Assembly (NCBI GenBank): GCA_026389895.1
Contig: JAPLGZ010000058.1
Coordinates: 1 to 43,153 of the forward strand
Source of the DNA: Chloroflexota bacterium
GTDB taxonomy: Bacteria; Chloroflexota; Anaerolineae; Caldilineales; Caldilineaceae
Direction: 5' to 3'
DNA: 43,153 nt
In this document: piece by piece, positions 34,308 to 42,194 of the stretch
Numbering within the stretch: the stretch's first letter is position 1
Layout: the number at the start of each line of letters is the position of its first letter
Notes under the pieces: model-generated
Database searches by the model: none
Seen by the model: the letters and a program-made list of their open reading frames with translations, nothing else
What the model was told of the DNA's origin: nothing
Translations under genes and position numbers: made by a program

Positions 34308-35333
34308 ATGCGTAACCTTGAAAAACGTCCTCGCCGAGTAGACGATCTGGGCATCCGGATTGTGATCCTCGCGTTGGCGGCCTTATTATTGATGGCATTG
34401 CAGCTGACAGGCCATCTGCGCCCTTTGCAAAGCGCCATTACACTTTTGACTTCTCCAGCTCAGCTTAGCGCCACCGGCATCACCGAAAACATCACCAACG
34501 TCATTGATTATTTTGCCGAACTACGCAATCTGCGGCAGCGTAATGCCGAATTAGAACAGCTCAACTCTAGTCTCCTGGCCGAAAAACTCAGCCTGCGTGA
34601 AGTTGAACATGAGAATGAGTTATTGCGAGAATTTTTTAAGTTTGCAAAGAATCGCCCCGGCTTGGAATTGCGCGGCGCTCAACTGATCGGGCTGGCCATT
34701 GGCGATGAAAGCACCAACTTTCTACGCCGCATCATCATTGACTTGGGGCAGATCCACGGGGTCAAAGTGGGCATGCCTGTGATCACCGATCAGGGTTTGG
34801 TGGGCCGGATTAGTGAAGTCAATGATTCGATCTCCAAAGTGCTTTTGCTCACCGATGCAACCAGCGCCGTCAATGCAGTGTTGCAGAAAAGCCGGCTCAA
34901 TGGGGTCGTGCGCGGGACGGCCAGCGGCGATCTGATAATGGACTTCATTGACCAAGGGGTCAAATTCAGTGTCGGCGAAGCTGTCTTGACCTCGGGCTTG
35001 GGTGGGCGTTTCCCGAAGGGCCTGCCGATTGGGGAAGTGATCGAAATTCGCCGCCGAGATATTGATTTCTCGCAACAAGCGGTGGTGCGGCCAACGGTCG
35101 ACTTTAAGCGGCTGGAATTGGTCGCCGTGGTGACGAATTTTAACCCCGTTGAAGAGGTGCCAGAATTGTTGGTGATCAATCCGCAGACCAGCACCATCAC
35201 GGCCACCAACACGATCAGCGTCACCGATCCGAGTCTCAATCCAGGGCAGGTAACGGCCACCCATGTGATTACGAATGTAGATCCGCTAGACTTGGCTGCA
35301 CCGTTGACAACGCCGGTGGAGAGTGCACCGTGA
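34308..35333 (+). CDS. mreC: Rod shape-determining protein MreC
   Basis: A bitopic membrane protein of 341 aa that links MreB to the periplasmic wall synthases. Seen: N-terminal membrane segment (about 16-37), coiled coil (about 65-105, LRQRNAELEQLNSSLLAEKL), two beta-barrel halves (about 120-285, GMPVITDQGLVGRI and GLGGRFPKGLPIGEV), and a Thr/Ser/Pro-rich C-terminal tail of about 45 residues that is longer than typical. Its stop overlaps the mreD start (GTGA), so the two are translationally coupled. Confidence 0.95.
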   Translation: MRNLEKRPRRVDDLGIRIVILALAALLLMALQLTGHLRPLQSAITLLTSPAQLSATGITENITNVIDYFAELRNLRQRNAELEQLNSSLLAEKLSLREVEHENELLREFFKFAKNRPGLELRGAQLIGLAIGDESTNFLRRIIIDLGQIHGVKVGMPVITDQGLVGRISEVNDSISKVLLLTDATSAVNAVLQKSRLNGVVRGTASGDLIMDFIDQGVKFSVGEAVLTSGLGGRFPKGLPIGEVIEIRRRDIDFSQQAVVRPTVDFKRLELVAVVTNFNPVEEVPELLVINPQTSTITATNTISVTDPSLNPGQVTATHVITNVDPLDLAAPLTTPVESAP

Positions 35334-35881
35334 ACCGGGATCTATTCTACTACTTGATGACGCCGCTGTTGTTAGTGGCCAGCCTTTTACAATCAACTGC
35401 CGCAACACGCCTACAGGTGGGCGGGGTCAAGCCAGATTTAGTCTTGCTGTTGGTGATTTGCGGCACGCTGCTTTACGGCAGTCGAGCAGGCATTGCGTGG
35501 GCGTTTATTGGCGGCTTGACGCTTGATATTTTCAGTGGTGGACCGATGGGTGGTTCTAGCCTGGCGCTGATGGTGGCGACTTTTGTGATCGGTCTCGGCC
35601 AGCGCACGCTCTCACGGTTTAATGTGTTAGTGCCATTGGGGGCAGCCATGATCGGTACCTTATTATATGGCATCACGTATGTGATCATCTTATCCTGGGT
35701 AGAAAGCGCCGCCCAATTTCTAGCTTTCGCCAATGCAGGTAATGCGCGTTACAACCTGGCCTTTTGGCCAACTTTGCAATTCATTATCCTGCCAGCTCTA
35801 TTCTATAACACCATGCTCATGCTCTTTGTCACGCCGTTGTTAAACCGTGTGCCAGAACGGCCCGAAGCAATGAATATATAA
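35330..35881 (+). CDS. mreD: Rod shape-determining protein MreD
   Basis: A 183-aa polytopic membrane protein with about five hydrophobic segments. Seen: GGVKPDLVLLLVIC near residue 30, GGLTLDIFSGGPMG (61-74, a hallmark turn of MreD), and a last membrane helix ending in TPLLNRVPERP. The start is GTG, overlapping the mreC stop. A 124-base gap follows before pbp2. Confidence 0.93.
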   Translation: MNRDLFYYLMTPLLLVASLLQSTAATRLQVGGVKPDLVLLLVICGTLLYGSRAGIAWAFIGGLTLDIFSGGPMGGSSLALMVATFVIGLGQRTLSRFNVLVPLGAAMIGTLLYGITYVIILSWVESAAQFLAFANAGNARYNLAFWPTLQFIILPALFYNTMLMLFVTPLLNRVPERPEAMNI

Positions 35882-36005
35882 ATAGAGCATTATTCGCTGA
35901 ATGTTATGCGTTGCAACCAGACCGGCTAGGCTCAACTTATTCATGATCATAGCCAGGAAACAGTGGGACTGGTGGCACTTGATTTTAATCTTTTAAACGT
36001 AAGCT

Positions 36006-38177
36006 ATGTACGAACAACCTTCAACACGTGATACATCCACCGTGTCCATGGTAGTATTCCGCTTAGGGCTCGTAATTGCCTTCTGCGTGATTGTGGGCAG
36101 GCTCTTTCAATTACAGGTGATCAGAGGGGCAGACTTTCAGACAAAATCTAGTGGCAATCGCCTAAAAACGCTGGAAGTCGTGGCACCCCGTGGTGTTGTC
36201 TACGACCGCAATGGCACAATTTTAGCCCGCAATAAGCCCAGCTTTGAGATTGCGCTTGTCCCTGAAGATCTACCAGAAGATAAGCCAGAGACGCCTGATA
36301 TTGATGAGGAAGGTGATGAAATTGCGCGCGTCCTCAGCCTTGTCCATGCCGATACTGACCCCAAGATTGCCCTGCGCGTGGCGGAAATTATGTTCCGCAC
36401 GCTGGGTCGTTTTGATTATGCGAAAGCATTGACTACCGCCGGTTTTAAGGTTGATTTTGTCACTGTGCCGGGCGAAGAAAAAGAGATCATTATGGCGACG
36501 GATCTGCCAGCGGCTCCGGTCTCGATGCCATTCACGGTGCCCGATATCTCAACGCCGTTGCCATTGCCAGCATTGGTCCAATTGGTGAAATTCGCCATTG
36601 ACTTTAAGCGCCAGGGCAGTGCATCCGAAGCGGTCTCGATTCTGGATTCGATCGAACGCATCAAAGCATTAGAATTTTCGGAAGAAAGTTATCATATGCC
36701 GGCCATGCGGATCAATCCATCCCCGATTCGTCAATATGTGTATGCGAATATGTTTAGCCATGTGCTGGGCTTCATGGGGCCCATTCCGGCCGAGCAAGCC
36801 GACCAATATACCAAGCGTGGGTATAATCTCAACGAAAAGGTGGGATTAAGCGGGCTTGAATATTCTTATCAAGATCAAATGCGCGGCCTGCCCGGCTATA
36901 AAACGGTGGAGCGAGACATCCTTGGCCGTGAGGTGCGCACGATTGGCCAGGTGCAAGAACCGATTCTCGGCTCTAACTTGGTTTTGAACATTGATCTGCG
37001 CTTGCAACGCGTGATGAGTGACGCCTTACAAAGCGCCATCGTCCAACAAAAAGCCCGCTGGGGGGTCACTATCGCCATGAATCCCCAAAATGGGGCGATT
37101 CTCGGCTTGGTCAGTCAGCCTTCCTTTGATAATAATGTCTTTGCCGAGCGCCTCACAGAAAACGAGGGCTATCAGCAGATCCAAAACGATAAACGCCGTC
37201 CGCTGCTTAACTATGCGATTGGTGGCCAATATCCGCCTGGCTCGACCTTTAAGATGGTGATCTCCACCGCAGCCCTGGCGGAAGGGGTAGTGGGTCCCGA
37301 CACGACGATTATGGATGCCGGGCCGATTTATTTGGTCAATCAATTCTTTCCGAATGACCTCTCTCAGGCACAAAAGTTTGTCAGTTGGAACCATCGGTAT
37401 GGTATCGTCCATGGTCCGATCAATGTGGTTCAAGCGCTTTCGCTCTCAAATGATATCTTTTTCTACGAAGTGGGTGGTGGGTATCCTGTCACGAAGTTTA
37501 GGGGACTAGGCTCAGCCGCGATGGCCAAGTGGGCCGAGTTGTTTGGCTACGGGGCCCCCACCGGCATTGATCTGCCGGGTGAGATTGGTGCTTTGGTGCC
37601 CACCGCGCAATGGAAACGCCAACGCTACGCCGAAAGCTGGACCACAGGTGACAGCTATAATATGGCGATTGGTCAAGGGTATATGTTGGCGACACCGCTT
37701 CAGGTATTGGTCAATACGGCCACGGTGGCCAATGGTGGTACGGTCTATCAGCCACAAATTGTCTACCAGTTGACTGATGCGCAAGGCCATGTGCAGCGCG
37801 ACTTTACGCCTAAAGTCGTGCGCCAGTTGCCCCTACAACCGGGGGTGATGGACCTGGTGCGTAAAGGGATGTGGGAGGCGGTCAATGCGCCAGATGGCAC
37901 CGCGATTACCAGTAAAATTGATGGTATCGAAGTGGCTGGGAAGACTGGGACAGCCGAATTTTGCGATAAAGAGCACTACAATCCGAAGAAGCTGGATTGT
38001 CTAGACGACAAAGATTTTCGGCCTTCCCATGCCTGGTATGTGGCCTTTGCCCCTTACGAAAACCCTGAAATTGCCGTTGTCACCTTTGTTTTCGATGGTG
38101 GTGAAGGCTCGCTAACGGCAATCCCGGTCACGAAGAAAATTTTAGAAACTTATTTCAAAGAGATTCATCCCCGCTGA
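36006..38177 (+). CDS. mrdA: Penicillin-binding protein 2 (class B transpeptidase of elongation)
   Basis: A membrane-anchored DD-transpeptidase that cross-links new lateral wall together with RodA. The protein is 723 aa, about 80-100 longer than usual. Seen: short cytoplasmic N-terminus, TM at about 17-38, pedestal domain (PRGVVYDRNGTILARN, 61-76), transpeptidase motifs SxxK at S413-K416 (PPGSTFKMV), SxN in LSLSNDIFF, and KTG in VAGKTGTAEF. The extra length is in the pedestal, roughly residues 85-235, with an acidic start and a Pro-rich loop (PFTVPDISTPLPLP). Preceded by mreD; followed by minC after a short gap. Confidence 0.95.
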   Translation: MYEQPSTRDTSTVSMVVFRLGLVIAFCVIVGRLFQLQVIRGADFQTKSSGNRLKTLEVVAPRGVVYDRNGTILARNKPSFEIALVPEDLPEDKPETPDIDEEGDEIARVLSLVHADTDPKIALRVAEIMFRTLGRFDYAKALTTAGFKVDFVTVPGEEKEIIMATDLPAAPVSMPFTVPDISTPLPLPALVQLVKFAIDFKRQGSASEAVSILDSIERIKALEFSEESYHMPAMRINPSPIRQYVYANMFSHVLGFMGPIPAEQADQYTKRGYNLNEKVGLSGLEYSYQDQMRGLPGYKTVERDILGREVRTIGQVQEPILGSNLVLNIDLRLQRVMSDALQSAIVQQKARWGVTIAMNPQNGAILGLVSQPSFDNNVFAERLTENEGYQQIQNDKRRPLLNYAIGGQYPPGSTFKMVISTAALAEGVVGPDTTIMDAGPIYLVNQFFPNDLSQAQKFVSWNHRYGIVHGPINVVQALSLSNDIFFYEVGGGYPVTKFRGLGSAAMAKWAELFGYGAPTGIDLPGEIGALVPTAQWKRQRYAESWTTGDSYNMAIGQGYMLATPLQVLVNTATVANGGTVYQPQIVYQLTDAQGHVQRDFTPKVVRQLPLQPGVMDLVRKGMWEAVNAPDGTAITSKIDGIEVAGKTGTAEFCDKEHYNPKKLDCLDDKDFRPSHAWYVAFAPYENPEIAVVTFVFDGGEGSLTAIPVTKKILETYFKEIHPR

Positions 38178-38242
38178 TCGACATACAGGCGAAGACGCGG
38201 GACTTTTACAAAGTTAGATTGCTCCAGAAGGTAGGTTTAGGC

Positions 38243-39469
38243 ATGGCGGCAACAGATGGTGGTGAGAAAATGAACCGGAATGGGGATAAATCGGGCGGAT
38301 TCTATAAGAATAATGGTCCGGCTGATGCCGTACGTTCAAAAATTGCCGCCTTACTGGATGATGTAACGGTTACAGATCGCGCGCCCGTGATACCAGCTAC
38401 ACCGGCCATAACGGACAATTCAAGCACCATCGGTAATACCAATGGCGTGGAAACGCCCCGAACATTCAAAGCCGAGCCCTTGATCAGTGAGCAGCAGACG
38501 AAGGCCCCCACTGAAAATAGCGCCGTTCCTTCTGGTGCGGTCGCGTCCACACCACCAAGTGCGCCCCCCCTGCCACCGTCGAGCAGTCTACCTGGTGCCA
38601 GTCTCTGGGATACACCGGTGCCGAATATAACCGCGCCGGTTAAACCGCCGCAGGCCCTAGCCACAGCGCCGCTCACTTCACAAACTGGCGTAACTTCACC
38701 GGTCGATAGTGCGCGCAATCAAAATAGCAACCAAGTGATCAGCATCAAAGGGCGCACCGATGGGGTTGCCATTGAAATTGGCAAGGGGCAGTGGGCAGAT
38801 TTGTTGAGCGAATTAGAAATTCGCTTAACCGAAGCCTCAGACTTTTTTCGTGGTGGACGCGTTGCCTTAGATCTCGGCGCCCGCCCGCTCTTGGAAGAGG
38901 AATTAACCCAGGTCCATGATCTGTTGCAAAAAGTCGGGCTGAAGTTAGGGATTGTCCGCACAAAGTCACAACGGACCTTTCAGGCGGCCCTCAATTTAGG
39001 CTTATCTACCCGCCTTGAACCCGGTGGTGACGCCGAAAGCGCCGCCGCGCAGGGTGCAGGGAGCAACCGCGAAACAGAACAACATTTTGTCTATCGGGGC
39101 AATTTACGCTCCGGCCAGGTGCTCCAAAAGCATGAACACATCTTGGTGATTGGCGATGTAAATCCTGGCGCCGAGGTGATCAGCGCCGGTGATATTTTTG
39201 TGTGGGGTCGTTTGCGTGGCATTGCGCATGCCGGTGCGGATGGTGACGCGCAGGCCGTGATTGTCGCCTTTGATCTAGATCCGGTGCAATTGCAAATTAT
39301 GGACATTGCCGGCAGCATTCCTGAAGAGCCGAGTGGATTTACTGGTCGGCTCTTGAAGAAGCGGCGTGTCGTTAATCGCCCCCAGATTGTCTATCTGAAC
39401 GGCAAACAACTTGTGATCGAACCATGGGACGAATCGAGACCCGGTGGGATTGCCGCCTTTCGGCGTTAA
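38243..39469 (+). CDS. minC: Septum site-determining protein MinC with long disordered N-terminus
   Basis: An inhibitor of FtsZ ring assembly that works with MinD. The protein is 408 aa against the usual 210-240. The extra part is the first 165 residues, Pro/Ser/Thr/Ala-rich and probably disordered. MinC_N follows (about 170-265, ISIKGRTDGVAIEIGKGQW and VALDLGARPLLEEEL), then the MinC_C beta-helix (about 285-375, YRGNLRSGQVLQKHEHILV, GDVNPGAEVISAGDIFVWG, GRLRGIAHAGADGD). I chose ATG 38243, with AAGGTAGG upstream; TTG 38219 and ATG 38270 are alternatives. minD follows after 82 bases. Confidence 0.93.
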   Translation: MAATDGGEKMNRNGDKSGGFYKNNGPADAVRSKIAALLDDVTVTDRAPVIPATPAITDNSSTIGNTNGVETPRTFKAEPLISEQQTKAPTENSAVPSGAVASTPPSAPPLPPSSSLPGASLWDTPVPNITAPVKPPQALATAPLTSQTGVTSPVDSARNQNSNQVISIKGRTDGVAIEIGKGQWADLLSELEIRLTEASDFFRGGRVALDLGARPLLEEELTQVHDLLQKVGLKLGIVRTKSQRTFQAALNLGLSTRLEPGGDAESAAAQGAGSNRETEQHFVYRGNLRSGQVLQKHEHILVIGDVNPGAEVISAGDIFVWGRLRGIAHAGADGDAQAVIVAFDLDPVQLQIMDIAGSIPEEPSGFTGRLLKKRRVVNRPQIVYLNGKQLVIEPWDESRPGGIAAFRR

Positions 39470-39551
39470 AGTATAATATTACGGAGCGAGAGAGTAAGGT
39501 TGGTCATCAATCCGTAAAAGTCGTTAGTTACAAGCCGAGTGAAAGCTAAAT

Positions 39552-40343
39552 ATGGCCGGTGTTGTTATTACAATTACTTCTGGTAAGGGGGGCGTGGGGA
39601 AAACAACCACGGTTGCCAATTTGGCTTCGGCATTGGCGCTGGCCGGCAAACGGGTGATCGCCGTTGACGGCGATATCGGTTTGCGCAATCTAGATTTGGT
39701 GATGGGGTTGGAAAACCGCATTATGTACGATCTGGTCGATGTGGTCGAACAACGCTGCCCATTGCCCCAAGCGCTGATTCGTGATCAGCGCGCGCCGTCG
39801 CTCCATCTATTGCCCGCCGCCCAGACCCGCGATAAAGCCGATGTGCGCCCCGACCAAATGCAGGCTATTTGTCGTGAGTTGCGCCAGATGGCCGATTATA
39901 TTTTGATCGATTCGCCTGCCGGCATTGAACATGGCTTCCACAATGTCGTTGCGCCCGCCGACCGCATTCTGATTATCACGACCTCTGATGTCAGCGCACT
40001 GCGCGATGCCGACAAGGTGATCTATCTGTTAGAACGCGATTGGAAGCGCCAACCGGGGCTGGTCGTCAATCGTTATAATTCGGTTTTGGCCCGCGCCGGC
40101 GAAATGCGCGGCATAGATGACATTTTGGATATTCTGTCAATTGATCTGCTTGGCGTGGTGCCCGAAGACAAAGATATTGTATTAACGACTGACCGCGGGG
40201 TGCCGGCGGTTTTTAACAAACGGATGCATGCGGCTCAGGCCTATCGCAACATTGCTCAGCGGATTATGGGCAATAACGTGCCTTTGATGGATTTCCGCAA
40301 ACCGGGCTTTTTCAAAAGATTAACCAATCGGTTTAGCCGCTGA
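39552..40343 (+). CDS. minD: Septum site-determining ATPase MinD
   Basis: A membrane-cycling ParA-type ATPase that recruits MinC. The protein is 263 aa. Seen: deviant Walker A SGKGGVGKTTT (10-20), VDGDIGLRNLDLVMG (about 37-51), IDSPAGIEHGF Walker B and switch region, and a C-terminal amphipathic membrane-targeting helix (GFFKRLTNRFSR). No minE is encoded next to it; a 100-base gap with a hairpin leads to rodA. Confidence 0.97.
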   Translation: MAGVVITITSGKGGVGKTTTVANLASALALAGKRVIAVDGDIGLRNLDLVMGLENRIMYDLVDVVEQRCPLPQALIRDQRAPSLHLLPAAQTRDKADVRPDQMQAICRELRQMADYILIDSPAGIEHGFHNVVAPADRILIITTSDVSALRDADKVIYLLERDWKRQPGLVVNRYNSVLARAGEMRGIDDILDILSIDLLGVVPEDKDIVLTTDRGVPAVFNKRMHAAQAYRNIAQRIMGNNVPLMDFRKPGFFKRLTNRFSR

Positions 40344-40376
40344 CCCCGCGTGATTTTCGACGTAAAGGACAGAGGC

Positions 40377-40415
40377 ACGGCTAAGCAGGCGGCTTTCTGG
40401 TTACCGCTTAGCCGT
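40377..40415 (+). other. Hairpin between minD and rodA
   Basis: A perfect 10-bp stem ACGGCTAAGC/GCTTAGCCGT (40377-40386, 40406-40415), loop of 19, without a T-run. It may damp read-through or stabilise the minD message within the cluster. Confidence 0.5.
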
Positions 40416-40444
40416 TGAAGTAAACGCAGGAGTATGACTACACG

Positions 40445-41542
40445 ATGTACGATCGACAAGTATGGCGTTATTTTGACTGGCCGCTCTTTATTGCGGTCTT
40501 AATTTTGTGCGGCATTGGCGTTGGTATGGTCTATAGCGCCACTTATAACACCCCCGATTTGAGTGATTATTGGACCCGCCAACTCATTTTCGTCGCCATG
40601 GGATTGGCTGCCTTGATCGCCATTGCCGTCTTTGATTACCGGCACCTAGAAATGTTTGCGCCACCGGCCTTCGTGGTTTTTATCTTGCTACTGGCAGCCG
40701 TTGATGTGTTTGGAACGGTCCAGAGCGGTTCGCAACGCTGGCTTAATGTCGGCGGCGTGCTCGTGCAGCCAACCGAAGCCGGTAAATTTCTCATTATCAT
40801 CTTCATGGCCTGGTATTTAAGCTGGTATCAAGAATACCTGCATCGCTTATCCTATCTGGTGGTGGCGCTAATCTTGTTAGGGGTGCCACTTTACTTGATC
40901 TATAAGCAACCCAATTTTGGTATGGCGTTGACCTTTGCCTTTATCGGCGGCACCCTGATCCTGGTGGCGGGTATTCGTTTCTGGCAGATTGGCTTGATGG
41001 CGGCTGGCAGTATACCGGCGGCTTTTTTCTTGCGCACTAAGTTGCAAGGCTACATGCTCGAACGCTTTCAAATGTTTTTAAGCCCTAAAGACTTTAAAGC
41101 GGCCAATTGGAACGTCGATCAAGCCTTGACCGCGGTAGGTTCTGGGGGCTGGTTTGGCAATGGCTGGGGCCAGGGCAGCCAGAATCAGTTACACTTTTTA
41201 CGGGTCCGCCAATCGGACTTCATCTTTAGCGTCATCTCAGAAGAGTTAGGCCTGGTTGGGGCGGTGATTATCCTTATCTTGCTCTTCTTCATCATGTGGC
41301 GCCTACTTCGCATTGCCGACCTGGCGCGCGATCAATTTGGACGGTTGATGGCCGTTGGCGTCGCCGCCATTATCTTCTTCCAAACCATCGTCAATGTGGG
41401 CATGAACCTAAGCATGATGCCGGTGACCGGGCTGACGTTGCCCTTTGTCAGTTATGGGGGCAGCAGTTTGGTCTCGATGATGTTTGCGATTGGGCTGGCG
41501 CAAAGTGTGATCATGCGCCACCGCAAGATTGAATTCCAATGA
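40445..41542 (+). CDS. rodA: Rod shape-determining peptidoglycan glycosyltransferase RodA
   Basis: A SEDS-family membrane glycosyltransferase that polymerises lipid II with PBP2. The protein is 365 aa with about ten hydrophobic segments. Seen: YSATYN near the N-terminus, GSQRWLNVGG (about 98-107), QPTEAGKF, the extracytoplasmic loop GNGWGQGSQNQLHFL then SDFIFSVISEELGLVG, and the last segments MPVTGLTLPFVSYGGSS. The common QPDLGTA motif reads QPNFGMA here. The stop is 18 bases from the convergent VOC gene stop with no visible terminator between them. Confidence 0.95.
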   Translation: MYDRQVWRYFDWPLFIAVLILCGIGVGMVYSATYNTPDLSDYWTRQLIFVAMGLAALIAIAVFDYRHLEMFAPPAFVVFILLLAAVDVFGTVQSGSQRWLNVGGVLVQPTEAGKFLIIIFMAWYLSWYQEYLHRLSYLVVALILLGVPLYLIYKQPNFGMALTFAFIGGTLILVAGIRFWQIGLMAAGSIPAAFFLRTKLQGYMLERFQMFLSPKDFKAANWNVDQALTAVGSGGWFGNGWGQGSQNQLHFLRVRQSDFIFSVISEELGLVGAVIILILLFFIMWRLLRIADLARDQFGRLMAVGVAAIIFFQTIVNVGMNLSMMPVTGLTLPFVSYGGSSLVSMMFAIGLAQSVIMRHRKIEFQ

Positions 41543-41560
41543 CGTAGCTTGCGCCTGAGA

Positions 41561-41929
41561 TCAGTTATTGGCCTGACATACCATCAGCAAGTTATTGTCT
41601 GGATCTCGAAAGCTCACGTAAGTAACACTGCCGATATCCTCAACCGCGCTGACAATTTCAGCGCCTATTTCCCGCAGAAAAACATATGTGGCACTGATAT
41701 CAGTGGCCCAAAAGAAGCAAATTGGCTGGGATGAGTTTGGGACTGGTTTATTACCATCCAGAATCAATCCGGTTTCGCCCTGCATCGGGAGATTGTAAAT
41801 CTTGCCTTCATGGGTGGCCGAGCCAACGGGCACCCCCAATAACTGACTATACCAGGCAATCGCGCGATCCATGTCGGTGACAGGGATGAAGATCATCCCA
41901 ATTTTGTTCTGGATTGGGCTCTGCGGCAT
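41561..41929 (-). CDS. VOC-family (glyoxalase-like) protein
   Basis: A 122-aa protein with one vicinal-oxygen-chelate module pair: FIPVTDMDRAIAWYSQLLG at the N-terminus and VSFRDPDNNLLMVCQ at the end. The usual first-strand His and the terminal Glu of metal-binding members are replaced (FIPV and LLMV), so metal-dependent catalysis is doubtful; it may be a binding or resistance-type fold. The start ATG lies at the edge of the intergenic region holding the MITE-like element. Substrate unknown. Confidence 0.9.
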   Translation of the reverse strand: MPQSPIQNKIGMIFIPVTDMDRAIAWYSQLLGVPVGSATHEGKIYNLPMQGETGLILDGNKPVPNSSQPICFFWATDISATYVFLREIGAEIVSAVEDIGSVTYVSFRDPDNNLLMVCQANN

Positions 41930-42009
41930 CCGTTTTATACTTTCATTTTAGAGGCTATTTGAAGCTGCAAATTTAGACTCATCATCGGTTGATGATACCA
42001 TGCGCCGGA

Positions 42010-42164
42010 TAAGACCAAAGGCCAGCCTGTTGCAGATTAATAAATTAATCAGACAAAAAAATTCTGCTTCGACCCCTGTACGCCCATTATGCATCAGCGC
42101 TATACAGGGAAGTGGGATTGTTCGGTTATTTTATTAATCTGCAACAGGCTGGCCTTTGGTCTTA
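42010..42164. mobile_element. 155-bp MITE-like element with 33-bp terminal inverted repeats
   Basis: 35-base perfect inverted arms lie at 42010-42044 and 42130-42164. If the outermost TA on each side is read as a duplicated target, the element is AGACCAAAGGCCAGCCTGTT...GGTCT with 33-bp terminal repeats and TA duplication, as made by IS630/Tc1-mariner transposases. The interior (42045-42129) is non-coding and contains CCCTGTA/TACAGGG. It lies between the VOC gene and the secreted protein gene. Confidence 0.7.
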
Positions 42165-42194
42165 ATTCACGACATTGAAACAGTCAACGTTTAA

